Positions 42,457-53,269 of a stretch of 64,000 bases of DNA are shown piece by piece. A program made the translations under genes and the position numbers. The DNA is from Saccharofermentans sp. GTDB lineage: Bacteria > Bacillota > Clostridia > Saccharofermentanales > Saccharofermentanaceae. The number at the start of each line of letters is the position of its first letter. Position 1 is the stretch's first letter. The notes below the pieces were generated by a model. That model was not told the origin of the DNA, did not search any database, and saw nothing but the letters and a program-made list of their open reading frames with translations. Location: assembly GCA_024685385.1 (NCBI GenBank), contig JAIKVV010000002.1, positions 1 to 64,000 of the forward strand. Reading direction: 5' to 3'.

Positions 42457-43644
42457 GTGCTTCTGGGATGTGAGATTATTAACTTTGATGTTTTCGATGA
42501 CGATAAGATAGGGATCCTGATAGAAGATTCCGCTTCGGGAAGCAGGGTCTGCCGTCTCCGCAACATGACCGCCCTTATAGGACGGAATAATACTGGTAAA
42601 TCAAGGTTCATAAATACCCTGGAATTCATAAAGGATACGGTTACGGGCAATGTGGCAGATGCTTCCATATCAGGGTCAAGGCCCGGCTTTGCCAACATGG
42701 TGATAGACAAGGATAAGCCTTCTTCTTTCCGCTTTTTCTTCAAGGTCTGTGACAGGATGACTTTCAAGTCCAAATACCTGCAATATGAACTTACGATCAG
42801 CTGTGATTCCTACGGAAGGCCTTTTGTCGAATCCGAGAAAGTGATCCGTTCGGATAAGGATAATGAGGAAGGAAAATATAAGTCCGTAACCATAATGGAG
42901 ACGACACGCGGCAAGGGTTCCATCTCCTATCCCAAGGCTCCTGCAGGCGTCATGGGAGACATAGAGATAGAAGACGAGCACCTGACCGCTCTTTGCATCT
43001 ACGGCAAGCTCACGGGCTATACCGACATGTGCGATCTTTATAAGGAGATCGCGAACTGGTTCTTCTGTAAATTCTCATCAGCCGACCACGATACCGATTA
43101 CCTTACCGGCAAGGCTCCGGGAGGACATAAACACTTAAACGGCACGGGTTCCAACGTCAAGAACGTATTGGAATATCTCAAGGCCGAGAATGAGGAGATC
43201 TATCTTGCCACGATCGAAAAGATCAAGGAGAAGATCCCCAACATGAAGAAGAAAAAGAATCTTCCTTCCGAGCTTGCGGCTTCTCCGGACAGGCTCTTCC
43301 TCTACCTGCTCCTTCTTAACGACAAGAGTCCCAGATCCACGATCTTCATGGAGACTCCGGATAAGGACTTGTACCACGACATGGTGGATGTCCTGGCAGA
43401 TGAGATGAGGGAGTTTGCGATAAGCCATAAATACAGCCAGATAATCTTTTCGACCCATAATCCCTACATAATGGAAGACCTTGCTCCTTCGGAGGTCTGG
43501 GTTTTCAAGAGATCTTTCGATATAGATGAAGGTGATGTCAGGATCAGCTGCGCAGGCGCCGATCCTCTCGTTGACGAACTCTTCCGCCAGGGTGTAGGCA
43601 TGGGGGCTATCTGGTACGGCGGTCACCTGGATGAGGAGATCTGA
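42457..43644 (+). CDS. AAA-family ATPase with divergent Walker B
   Basis: A 395-residue SMC/OLD-like ATPase (AAA_15/21 type). The N-terminal strand CEIINFDVFDDDKIGIL and Walker A IGRNNTGKSRF (about 40-50) are clear, and the C-terminal IIFSTHNPYIMEDL carries the switch His. Walker B reads IFMETPDKDLY where the family has hhhhDEP, so Asp is Glu and the catalytic Glu is Thr; no LSGG-like signature is evident. It starts with GTG behind AAGGAGGTGA. The TOPRIM-like partner begins 4 bases after its stop. The two-gene layout matches ATPase/TOPRIM defence modules. Confidence 0.8.
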   Translation: MLLGCEIINFDVFDDDKIGILIEDSASGSRVCRLRNMTALIGRNNTGKSRFINTLEFIKDTVTGNVADASISGSRPGFANMVIDKDKPSSFRFFFKVCDRMTFKSKYLQYELTISCDSYGRPFVESEKVIRSDKDNEEGKYKSVTIMETTRGKGSISYPKAPAGVMGDIEIEDEHLTALCIYGKLTGYTDMCDLYKEIANWFFCKFSSADHDTDYLTGKAPGGHKHLNGTGSNVKNVLEYLKAENEEIYLATIEKIKEKIPNMKKKKNLPSELAASPDRLFLYLLLLNDKSPRSTIFMETPDKDLYHDMVDVLADEMREFAISHKYSQIIFSTHNPYIMEDLAPSEVWVFKRSFDIDEGDVRISCAGADPLVDELFRQGVGMGAIWYGGHLDEEI

Positions 43645-43648
43645 CAAA

Positions 43649-44344
43649 GTGAATATCGAGATACTTGCAGAAGATAAATCCGGCGCCGTCGTTGTAAAAA
43701 GGATGGTCGAAGCGATATGCCGCAGGGAGCTTGAAGGCGACATGCCAGTGGTTGAAGTAAGGCCTCACAGGGGCTGCGGAAAGCTCCCCGGTGACTGGTC
43801 AGCCAAACCCGGCAAGTTCGCATCCGGTCTTCTGGACCTTCTTCCCGCCAAATGCCGTGCCTACGAGAATATCTATAAAGACGGCGATCTCATTCTGGCA
43901 GTCGTTATGGATTCGGACAATCACGATCCTGCGGAGCTCAGAGCCTTGCTCTATTCAGTCACTTCTGAATATGCGCCCGACATAAGATGCGTCATCGGGC
44001 TTTGCACCGAGGAGATAGAAGCCTGGCTCTTAGGCGACAGACAGGCTCTTCTCAAGGCTTATCCCGATGCCAATGTGGATGTCATCGATTCCTACGAACA
44101 GGACAGCATCTGCGGCACCTGGGAGCTCCTTTGCAAGGCGGTCTGTCCCGATACCTACAGGAGCCTTATCGACGTAGGGTATCCTGCCATCGGCAACTAT
44201 AAGGCAAGGTGGGCCGAAAACATATCCCTTTTCATGTCTCCCGAAAACAACAGATCCCCGAGTTTCTCGCTCTTTGCAAACGCGCTGACGGCAGCAGTCA
44301 AGAATCCCGCGCCGGTCAGGAGCATCCACAGGAGAACTTTCTGA
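43649..44344 (+). CDS. DUF4276-like TOPRIM-fold protein
   Basis: A 231-residue soluble protein beginning MNIEILAEDKSGAVVVKRM. This resembles the (L/V)xEGxTE strand of DUF4276/TOPRIM proteins, with EDK in place of EGx. The acidic metal site follows as VVMDSDNHDP, then IGLCTEEIEAWLLGD, the most typical DUF4276 segment. A metal-dependent nuclease role is plausible with the upstream ATPase. The GTG at 43649 is preferred (GAGGAG 10 bases before); an ATG at 43631 lies inside the ATPase. Its stop overlaps the hemW ATG (TGATG), so translation is coupled to hemW. Confidence 0.72.
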   Translation: MNIEILAEDKSGAVVVKRMVEAICRRELEGDMPVVEVRPHRGCGKLPGDWSAKPGKFASGLLDLLPAKCRAYENIYKDGDLILAVVMDSDNHDPAELRALLYSVTSEYAPDIRCVIGLCTEEIEAWLLGDRQALLKAYPDANVDVIDSYEQDSICGTWELLCKAVCPDTYRSLIDVGYPAIGNYKARWAENISLFMSPENNRSPSFSLFANALTAAVKNPAPVRSIHRRTF

Positions 44345-45531
44345 TGGGAAGAAGCATCTATATCCACATTCCTTTTTGTGAGCGGAAATGCCCCTATTGT
44401 GATTTTTATTCGATAGCAGACAGATCTCAATCATCTGCCTATATAGAAGCACTGCTGCAGGAGATCGAAGCTTTTGCAGGATCTGAAGTCAGATTCGATG
44501 ACATGACAGATCTTCCTGATACTTTATATATCGGTGGAGGCACGCCTTCTTCGATCCCCGCAGAAGACATTGCTAAGATCGTAAATTCCATAAGGAAACT
44601 TTTCGGATTTGGCAAGGATGCTGAGATAACCATAGAAGTAAATCCTTCATCCCTTACTCAAGATAAGGCTCTGATCTATAAAGACTGCGGAATCAACCGC
44701 GTATCGATGGGCGTGCAGTCCCTTGATGACCAGGTCTTAAAGACATTGGGTCGTCTTCACGATTCAGACTGTGCAAGACGCGCTATCGATATCCTTAAGA
44801 ATGCAGGCTTTACCAACATCTCCTGTGATCTCATGAGCGGGATCCCGGGACAGACAATAAGTTCCGCAGAAGAAAGCGCAAGAGAGCTTACAGAACTTGG
44901 GATAAAGCATATTAGCTGTTATTCTCTAAGCATCGAGGAAGGAACACTTTTCGAGCAAAGATATAAAGACAATATTGAAGATCTGGTTCCTCCGGAAGAA
45001 GAGCGGGAGATGTATCACAGGGTCAGGGCGCTTCTTGCAGCGAAAGGCCTTGTCCGCTATGAGATATCCAATAACTCCGTCGGAGGATACGAGAGCCGCC
45101 ACAACCTGAATTACTGGGCAGGGGGCAATTACTATGCTTTCGGCGCCGCTGCGGCAGGATATCTTCAGGACATGAGATTTACGCATCCTGCGTCAGTCGC
45201 TGCTTATATCGAGGCAGCAAAGGCGATAACGCCTGAGAGCATTAAAGAATACTTTGATTCAAAGCAGGAGAAGTCAGATCTTCTCATCACCACGGATATC
45301 ATGGACAGGGAAGAGAAGATGAAAGAATATCCTTTCCTGGCTCTGCGGACTTCTTACGGCATGAGCAGGAAGGTCTTCCTTGAGAGGTTTAACGTTCAGA
45401 TAGATGAGTTTTTCGCAGATGCGATAAGGAAGAATATCGATGAAGGCCTGCTGATCGAGTTTGAAGATACCATAAGGCTTACGGATAAAGGTTTTGACTT
45501 TGCCGATAAGGTCATAAGGGATTTTCTGTGA
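44344..45531 (+). CDS. hemW: Radical SAM heme chaperone HemW
   Basis: A 395-residue radical SAM protein, formerly called oxygen-independent coproporphyrinogen oxidase-like, that inserts heme into target enzymes. It starts MGRSIYIHIPFCERKCPYCDFYS with the CxxxCxxC iron-sulfur motif, then YIGGGTPSSI, GVQSLDDQVLKTLGRLHDS, DLMSGIPGQT, and the C-terminal HemW domain with YEISN and HNLNYW. The ATG at 44344 has AGGAG about 9 bases upstream; the frame extends to 44209 but that part lies within the TOPRIM-like gene. It is the last gene of this run. Confidence 0.92.
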   Translation: MGRSIYIHIPFCERKCPYCDFYSIADRSQSSAYIEALLQEIEAFAGSEVRFDDMTDLPDTLYIGGGTPSSIPAEDIAKIVNSIRKLFGFGKDAEITIEVNPSSLTQDKALIYKDCGINRVSMGVQSLDDQVLKTLGRLHDSDCARRAIDILKNAGFTNISCDLMSGIPGQTISSAEESARELTELGIKHISCYSLSIEEGTLFEQRYKDNIEDLVPPEEEREMYHRVRALLAAKGLVRYEISNNSVGGYESRHNLNYWAGGNYYAFGAAAAGYLQDMRFTHPASVAAYIEAAKAITPESIKEYFDSKQEKSDLLITTDIMDREEKMKEYPFLALRTSYGMSRKVFLERFNVQIDEFFADAIRKNIDEGLLIEFEDTIRLTDKGFDFADKVIRDFL

Positions 45532-45794
45532 CAATTATTTGCTCAAGCGGTATTATTGACTTTTTCATTTCTGCGCGTTAGAGTCCTGATTAAGAGGGTA
45601 TTAGACCTACTCAGACATTTACGGGGGTAAATATATGTTTGAAACCAGAAACTTTCGTTTGGATATAATTGTTCGTTGAATGGGGGGATATATGAAAAAT
45701 TATATATGATTAACGATTCAATTATTCACAAAACAGTAGCAGCGAGTCATTATTTTGAGTCAATGCCTTTATATGCTCCGTTGGAATATTAGAT
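45532..45794 (+). other. AT-rich leader with two tiny open frames
   Basis: No clear gene. Two very short frames with G-rich ribosome-like sites occur: 45635-45679 (14 residues) after GGGGG, and 45692-45709 (5 residues) after GGGGGG. TTGAAA and TATAAT lie near 45638 and 45663 with a long 19-base spacer. A leader peptide is possible but unproven. Confidence 0.3.
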
Positions 45795-46511
45795 ATGGAA
45801 AACAGCATGAAGTTAAATAAGTTGCATTTTGTTGTTTTGTTTGTGGCCCTATTTGTGCTGCTAAACCTTACATATACAGTCAACGAGATGAGGGGAATTT
45901 ATTCTGCTCCTAATGTGAGGGTAAACTTATACGATCCTTTGTTTGCGGTTTCTGGAATTACAACAGATAAAAATGCACGGTATGAATGGAAAAGATTGGA
46001 TAACGGTTTTATCGCTTCTCGTGCAGGTGGTAAATTGTGGCTAACGAAAGATTGTCAGGTGTATGTATGCTTAGATAAAACAAATTTGGTTGACACCTCC
46101 TCCGCTGATGGCCATTCTCTTTCATTAGAGGAAGTAGTAAATTATCTTACCGATGTGTGTGAGAACGAAACAAATGATAATTATGAACTAAAGGATTTAT
46201 CCCAATATATCTCTAAAGGAACTTTGTTTTTGCATGGTGAGATCATTATGACCGTTAGTGGACGTTATGAGGGATATATAGTTTTGAATACAGATCACCC
46301 GACTGTTTCTATACAGCAAACAGATTTTAATCAGAAATGGAATGATGTGGATCATTTCCCTTTTTATGCGGTGTTAGTATCCTTGGGTGTATCTATAACT
46401 GCATCGATTGTTTGGTATGTTGCATGTACGGGAATGCTTAGGAAAAACAAAAAAATAGATACTATATCTGATATTTATATTAGTTCCCATAGGGTTACTG
46501 GTAATAGTTGA
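45795..46511 (+). CDS. Two-helix membrane protein of unknown function
   Basis: A 238-residue protein with an N-terminal helix (about 10-28, VVLFVALFVLLNLTY), an extracytoplasmic middle (about 30-195), and a second helix (about 197-217, FYAVLVSLGVSITASIVWYV) before a short basic tail. No domain or catalytic motif is recognised. The gene is much richer in A+T than its neighbours, and codon choice differs, suggesting later acquisition. No good ribosome site precedes the ATG at 45795 or the in-frame ATG at 45807. It stands alone between hemW and the heat-shock operon. Confidence 0.55.
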   Translation: MENSMKLNKLHFVVLFVALFVLLNLTYTVNEMRGIYSAPNVRVNLYDPLFAVSGITTDKNARYEWKRLDNGFIASRAGGKLWLTKDCQVYVCLDKTNLVDTSSADGHSLSLEEVVNYLTDVCENETNDNYELKDLSQYISKGTLFLHGEIIMTVSGRYEGYIVLNTDHPTVSIQQTDFNQKWNDVDHFPFYAVLVSLGVSITASIVWYVACTGMLRKNKKIDTISDIYISSHRVTGNS

Positions 46512-46675
46512 TGTTTGCTTGCTTATTTCTGTGTTTTTGAATCCCGTGTTATAGTTCTGATGGATAGTGAAGCGGTTTTATGACCAATTGCATTAATATC
46601 CTGTATTCCGTTGTAGACGATAAAAATTCAAATATAGGCAAAGCCGAGGCATTGTGTCTTTCGGAGCGATAATCG

Positions 46676-46704
46676 TTGACTATTTTTGTCATTAAGAGTA
46701 TATT
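46676..46704 (+). promoter_or_regulatory. Heat-shock operon promoter
   Basis: TTGACT (46676-46681), 17 bases, TATATT (46699-46704). The transcription start should fall within the CIRCE element just downstream. Confidence 0.75.
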
Positions 46705-46708
46705 CTAT

Positions 46709-46735
46709 TTGGCACTCGATGAGTGAGAGTGCTAA
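46709..46735 (+). promoter_or_regulatory. CIRCE element (HrcA operator)
   Basis: TTGGCACTC-N9-GAGTGCTAA is the CIRCE inverted repeat with one mismatch (consensus TTAGCACTC). HrcA binds it to repress the operon until heat shock titrates GroE from HrcA. It stands 24 bases before the hrcA ATG. Confidence 0.95.
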
Positions 46736-46758
46736 TTTTGAGAAAGGAGCCCTTGAGA

Positions 46759-47811
46759 ATGGATCTGGATCCCCGTAAGAAGGAAGTCCTGCATGCGATA
46801 GTGGACGATTATGTAAGCACTTTCGAGCCGGTCGGATCGAAGTCTCTTATCGAACGTCACGGCTTTGACGTAAGTTCTGCGACCTTGCGTAACGAGATGG
46901 CGGATCTTGAGCACATGGGCTTCCTTGAAAAGCCGCATACCTCTGCAGGACGCATCCCGTCTGACAAAGGATACAGGGAATATGTCGATTCCCTCATGAA
47001 GGTCGAGCCTTTGTCCCGCAAGGAGCAGGCCAAGATAGAAGAGAATATAAAAGCTTCCGTCGGAGAATTGGGCGATTTGATCAAGAGCGCTGCGGATACC
47101 TTGTCCCAGGCAACGGGTTTTGTAAGCCTTACATGTTCTCCACGTCTTAAGAAGAGCTATCTTACACAACTTAAGATATTGATGATCGAGCCGGGCAAGG
47201 CTCTGGTCGTTGTCGTTCTGTCGGCAGGCGTCGTTAAGGACAAGCTGGTCCGTATCCCTAATTTCATTACGGATAAGCAGATCTATGACATATCCAATGC
47301 GATCGAGAAGAACATCACGGGCAAGCCTTTGGATGAGATCACCCTGATCACCGTATCCTCTGCCCTTAAGGGCGGATCGGATATCCCGGATTCTTTGCTG
47401 AATCAGGTGCTCTACGAAGCATATGCCGCGATCAAGCAGGCTGACAGGATGGATGTTTATCTTGAAGGTTCTCACAGGATGCTGTCCCTGCCTGACTTCA
47501 GTTCCATGGGACGCGCGACTCAGCTTCTGGGTTCCCTTGCCGATGACGGCATGGTCGCAGGATATCTTAACGAGATGGAAGCGCAGGATAAGTCCAATCA
47601 GGATTCCTACATGATCAGGATCGGCCAGGAGATCACTCTGGAGGGCTTCGACGACTGCAGCTTCATTACGACCACCTACAACATGGGCGACGGCGTACAG
47701 GGCAACATAGGCGTTATAGGACCTAAGAGAATGGAATATTCGAAGGTCATATCACAGATCGATTTCGTCAAGAAGAACCTTGATGAACAGATAAAGATTA
47801 TTAACGAATAA
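46759..47811 (+). CDS. hrcA: Heat-inducible transcription repressor HrcA
   Basis: A 350-residue repressor that binds CIRCE. The N-terminal winged helix (KKEVLHAIVDDYVSTFEPVGSK and SATLRNEMADLEHMGFL) and the HTSAGRIPSDKGYREYVD motif (about 65-82) are typical. The GAF-like dimer domain fills the rest, ending ANMGDG-like (NMGDGVQGNIGVIGPKRMEY). The ATG at 46759 has AAAGGAG 10 bases upstream; an earlier start at 46723 lies within CIRCE. It is the first gene of the operon and represses it. Confidence 0.96.
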   Translation: MDLDPRKKEVLHAIVDDYVSTFEPVGSKSLIERHGFDVSSATLRNEMADLEHMGFLEKPHTSAGRIPSDKGYREYVDSLMKVEPLSRKEQAKIEENIKASVGELGDLIKSAADTLSQATGFVSLTCSPRLKKSYLTQLKILMIEPGKALVVVVLSAGVVKDKLVRIPNFITDKQIYDISNAIEKNITGKPLDEITLITVSSALKGGSDIPDSLLNQVLYEAYAAIKQADRMDVYLEGSHRMLSLPDFSSMGRATQLLGSLADDGMVAGYLNEMEAQDKSNQDSYMIRIGQEITLEGFDDCSFITTTYNMGDGVQGNIGVIGPKRMEYSKVISQIDFVKKNLDEQIKIINE

Positions 47812-47826
47812 GAAAGGATGGATGAG

Positions 47827-48441
47827 ATGGAAAACAACGATGAGATCTTTTTCCCTCAAGACGACGCTGAAACCGCGGACGATCCCGTGATTTTCGGCGA
47901 TGAGCAGCCTAAGGAGGAATTAGATGAAGATCCTTCCGTAAACGCAGAAGCATCCGGATCCGATGAGGATGATGACGAGGATGACTCTGTTCAGGATGAT
48001 CCTTCGTCTGACAGGGAAGAACTTGAAGCAAGATATATGAGCCTTTATGCGGAATATGAGAATTACCGCAAGAGGAGCATGAAGGAGAAGGAGAGCCTTT
48101 ATGCTGATGCAGTTGCCGACGTAACGGGAAGTTTCCTCGGAATAATGGACAATATCGACAGGGCTCTTACGACGGCAAAGGGTGCAGATGCCAATTCTGC
48201 AGAAGATGTCCTCAAGGGCATCGAGATGATCTCCAAGCAGACAGCCGATGTTTTGACGAAGATCGGAGTGGAGGAGATCGATTGCAAGACAGGTGATCTT
48301 TTCGATCCCGAACTGCATGAGGCGGTAATGCACATTGATGATGATTCTTTAGGCGAAGGCGTTGTATCAGCCGTATTTGCCAAGGGATATAAGTACAAAG
48401 ACAAAGTGATCAGACACGCAGTGGTCCAGGTCGCAAATTAA
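47827..48441 (+). CDS. grpE: Nucleotide exchange factor GrpE
   Basis: A 204-residue dimeric partner of DnaK that releases ADP. The acidic N-terminal arm (about 1-65) leads to the long helix ([24 protein letters not shown]) and the beta-domain motif [11 protein letters not shown]...[25 protein letters not shown]. The ATG at 47827 is preferred because AAAGG is 9 bases upstream; the ATG at 47818 touches that site. It follows hrcA by 15 bases. Confidence 0.95.
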   Translation: MENNDEIFFPQDDAETADDPVIFGDEQPKEELDEDPSVNAEASGSDEDDDEDDSVQDDPSSDREELEARYMSLYAEYENYRKRSMKEKESLYADAVADVTGSFLGIMDNIDRALTTAKGADANSAEDVLKGIEMISKQTADVLTKIGVEEIDCKTGDLFDPELHEAVMHIDDDSLGEGVVSAVFAKGYKYKDKVIRHAVVQVAN

Positions 48442-48460
48442 ATCTAAAGGAGAAACTGAT

Positions 48461-49075
48461 ATGGAATTTAACGAGTATATGGGATTAAGATCCAGCCTGG
48501 TACCCACTGTTATAGAGCAGTCCTCAAGAGGAGAACGAGCATATGATATCTTCTCAAGACTCTTAAAGGAGAGGATCGTCATCCTGTCCGAGGAAGTAAA
48601 TCATGTAACTGCAAGCCTTATCACGGCACAGCTCCTCTTCCTTGAAGCTGAAGACCCCGACAAGGACATCCAGTTCTACATCAACAGCCCCGGAGGATCA
48701 GTATCCGACGGTCTGATGATCTACGATACGATGAAGCTCATCAAGCCTGACGTTCAGACGATCTGCATGGGCATGGCAGCATCCATGGGTTCTGTCCTTC
48801 TTGCCGCAGGTACTCCCGGCAAGAGATGCATCCTTCCCAACGCAGAGGTCATGATCCATCAGCCTCTGGGCGGCGCCCAGGGTCAGGCAACCGAGATCCT
48901 CATCGCTGCAGATCACATCAGGGATACAAGGCAGAGATTAAACCAGATCCTGGCTGACGCATGCGGCAAGCCGATCGAAAAGATCATGGAAGACACAGAC
49001 CGCGATCACTGGATGAAGGCTGAGGAAGCATTGGAATACGGGATCGTAGACAAGATCCTCACAAGTAAGAAATAA
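48461..49075 (+). CDS. clpP: ATP-dependent Clp protease proteolytic subunit
   Basis: A 204-residue serine peptidase of the ClpXP/ClpCP proteases. The catalytic Ser lies in [11 protein letters not shown] (about 107), His in MIHQPLGG (about 132), and Asp in EDTDRDHW (about 181). The start [19 protein letters not shown] matches the processed end of ClpP. AAAGGAG precedes the ATG. Its place between grpE and dnaK is unusual: most Firmicutes run hrcA-grpE-dnaK-dnaJ. That position gives joint control of protein refolding and degradation by HrcA. Confidence 0.96.
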   Translation: MEFNEYMGLRSSLVPTVIEQSSRGERAYDIFSRLLKERIVILSEEVNHVTASLITAQLLFLEAEDPDKDIQFYINSPGGSVSDGLMIYDTMKLIKPDVQTICMGMAASMGSVLLAAGTPGKRCILPNAEVMIHQPLGGAQGQATEILIAADHIRDTRQRLNQILADACGKPIEKIMEDTDRDHWMKAEEALEYGIVDKILTSKK

Positions 49076-49092
49076 CCTGAAAGAATATTTAG

Positions 49093-50967
<1,875 letters not shown>

Positions 50968-50995
50968 TATCCCCTGACAATAAGGAGAGATCGCT

Positions 50996-52135
50996 TTGGC
51001 AGATTCAAAGAGAGATTATTATGAGGTGTTGGGCGTAAGCCGCAATGCCACTGAAGAAGAACTAAAGAAGGCTTACCGCCAGACGGCCAAGAAGTATCAC
51101 CCGGACTTAAATCCGGGTGATGCCGAGGCCGAGGCGAAGTTCAAAGAGGCGAACGAGGCTTATGCCGTATTGTCTGATGCAGACAAGAGAGCACGCTACG
51201 ACCGTTTCGGTCATGCGGGTGTGGACGGAGCTGCAGCAGGCGCGGGCTTCAATGCCGCAGAGTTCGATTTCGGAGATTTGGGAGACCTTTTCGGATCCAT
51301 CTTCGGAGGATTCGGAGGAGGATCCCGTAGAAGGAACGGTCCCATGCAGGGAGCCAACCTCAAGTACGGCATGAGCCTTACATTCATGGAGGCGGCTTTC
51401 GGCTGCGAGAAGGACATCAACGTATCCAAAGAGGATCTGTGTTCTGCATGTAACGGATCGGGTGCCCAGCCCGGAACGACGCCGGAGACCTGTCCCACCT
51501 GCAGAGGCGCGGGTCGTGTTCAGCAGCAGACCCAGACGCTTTTCGGCATGACCATGGTAACCAAGGACTGCCCCACATGTCAGGGAAGAGGAACTGTCAT
51601 TAAGACCCCCTGCACCCAGTGCCGCGGAGCAGGACGCAGACAGGTCAAGAAGACCCTGCACATCAAGGTTCCCGCAGGAGTCGATACCGGAGATTATCTG
51701 CCGCTTAAGGGCGAAGGCGAGCCCGGACGCAACGGCGGACCTTACGGTGACCTCTATGTTCAGTTCAAGGTCAAGAGCCATGACGTTTTCTCAAGGAACG
51801 GCATGAACACTTCCTGTGATGTTCCGATCACCATGACCCAGGCTGCTTTGGGCGCTCCCATCGAACTTCCCACGATTGACGGAACTGTTTCCTATCAGAT
51901 CAAGGAAGGAACCCAGCCGGGCGATACATATACCATCCGCGGAAGAGGAATTCCCAACAAGAACAATCCCAATTCCCGCGGCGACCATACATGCAGGTTC
52001 GTAATAGAAGTTCCCACGCATCTTTCAGACGAGCAGAAGAGGAAGCTCCGCGAATTCGAAGCAACTCTTACTGACCGCAACTATGTCAAGCGCACGGGAT
52101 TCTTCTCAAAGATAAAGGGTGTCTTCAACAGATGA
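50996..52135 (+). CDS. dnaJ: Chaperone protein DnaJ (Hsp40)
   Basis: A 379-residue co-chaperone. The J domain has the HPD tripeptide ([10 protein letters not shown], about 34-36). A Gly/Phe region (about 80-115, [10 protein letters not shown]) is followed by four zinc repeats [24 protein letters not shown] and CTQCRGAG (about 145-220), then the C-terminal substrate domains. It stimulates DnaK ATP hydrolysis. TTG start with AAGGAG about 9 bases upstream; it overlaps prmA by 4 bases. Confidence 0.97.
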   Translation: MADSKRDYYEVLGVSRNATEEELKKAYRQTAKKYHPDLNPGDAEAEAKFKEANEAYAVLSDADKRARYDRFGHAGVDGAAAGAGFNAAEFDFGDLGDLFGSIFGGFGGGSRRRNGPMQGANLKYGMSLTFMEAAFGCEKDINVSKEDLCSACNGSGAQPGTTPETCPTCRGAGRVQQQTQTLFGMTMVTKDCPTCQGRGTVIKTPCTQCRGAGRRQVKKTLHIKVPAGVDTGDYLPLKGEGEPGRNGGPYGDLYVQFKVKSHDVFSRNGMNTSCDVPITMTQAALGAPIELPTIDGTVSYQIKEGTQPGDTYTIRGRGIPNKNNPNSRGDHTCRFVIEVPTHLSDEQKRKLREFEATLTDRNYVKRTGFFSKIKGVFNR

Positions 52136-53160
52136 GATGGGCTGAATATACGATCTATACTACGGATGAAGCTTCCGATGCCGTCTGCGAGATGCTGACG
52201 GGTATCGGCGCCGACGGGATCGCAATATGCGATCCTGATGAGATCCGCCGCATACTGGAAGACCCCGCAAGTCTCACATATGCAGATGAAGGCTTTATCG
52301 ACAGCCTTGGTGACCGCGTCGTCATCAAGGCATATTTTGCCGAATTGGATGACGGTTTTATAAGACTCGGCGCCAAGGAGGAAGAGTTCGTCAATGACGA
52401 ATTCATCAACATGATCTACGGCAACATAACGGGCAAGTCCGTTACCTGCGATGAAGCAGAAGAACTCCTTAAGACCAAACTCGGCGAGATCGGTGAATTC
52501 CTAGATGTCGGCGAAGGTCTTATGGGCTTCAAGTATGTTAAGGATGAGGACTGGGCCAATAACTGGAAGCAGGATTATAAGGCTTTCAAGATCTCTGACA
52601 GGGTTGCCATTATCCCTTCCTGGCTTCCTAAGGATTCCATAGATGCTCCCGTCAAGATAATGCTTGACCCGGGTTCTGCTTTCGGTACGGGAACGCATGA
52701 GACGACATCCATGTGCGCAGAATTCATCGATAAACTCGTGACGGAAGAATCGTCAGTTCTGGATCTGGGCACCGGCTCAGGCATACTTGCGATCATTGCC
52801 GATAAACTCGGAGCAGGAGAGGTTGAAGCCATCGATATCGATAAGCTTGCAGTGGATGTTGCAAGAGAGAATCTTGACATCAACGGCTGTCCTGATGTGG
52901 TCTGCCATACGGGTGAACTTAAAGATGCGAAGAAGACCGGATATGATCTCATAATCGCCAATATCATCGCAGATGTCATCGCCATGATCGCATCCGACTT
53001 CCCGGGCAAGCTGAATCCGGGCGGAAAAGTCGTTTGCTCCGGAATTATTAGTACAAAAGAACCAAAAGTGCTGGAAGCCTTTGCCCGCGCGGGTTTGGAG
53101 GTTGTTGACCGCACCGAAAAGAATGATTGGGTGGCCTTGCTCGTAAAATCTATTGGCTAA
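52132..53160 (+). CDS. prmA: Ribosomal protein L11 methyltransferase
   Basis: A 342-residue SAM-dependent enzyme that trimethylates L11. The N-terminal substrate domain (about 1-150, with [12 protein letters not shown]) precedes the methyltransferase with [17 protein letters not shown] (about 180-197), [20 protein letters not shown] and IANIIADVI. The gene follows dnaJ in many Firmicutes and is coupled to it here by a 4-base overlap. It closes the heat-shock operon. Confidence 0.95.
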   Translation: MRWAEYTIYTTDEASDAVCEMLTGIGADGIAICDPDEIRRILEDPASLTYADEGFIDSLGDRVVIKAYFAELDDGFIRLGAKEEEFVNDEFINMIYGNITGKSVTCDEAEELLKTKLGEIGEFLDVGEGLMGFKYVKDEDWANNWKQDYKAFKISDRVAIIPSWLPKDSIDAPVKIMLDPGSAFGTGTHETTSMCAEFIDKLVTEESSVLDLGTGSGILAIIADKLGAGEVEAIDIDKLAVDVARENLDINGCPDVVCHTGELKDAKKTGYDLIIANIIADVIAMIASDFPGKLNPGGKVVCSGIISTKEPKVLEAFARAGLEVVDRTEKNDWVALLVKSIG

Positions 53161-53200
53161 TATGCCGAAATTACAGAAGATATCTTGTGTCATCGGTTTG

Positions 53201-53228
53201 TTGTTAATATGTGTCCCAGGAGTACAAT
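53201..53228 (+). promoter_or_regulatory. Promoter of the ThiD-like gene
   Basis: TTGTTA (53201-53206), 16 bases, TACAAT (53223-53228), 41 bases before the ATG at 53270. A small palindrome AGATTT-N4-AAATCT follows in the leader. Confidence 0.45.
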
Positions 53229-53269
53229 TAAATTGTAGATTTGTATAAATCTAACATGGGGCAAAGTAT

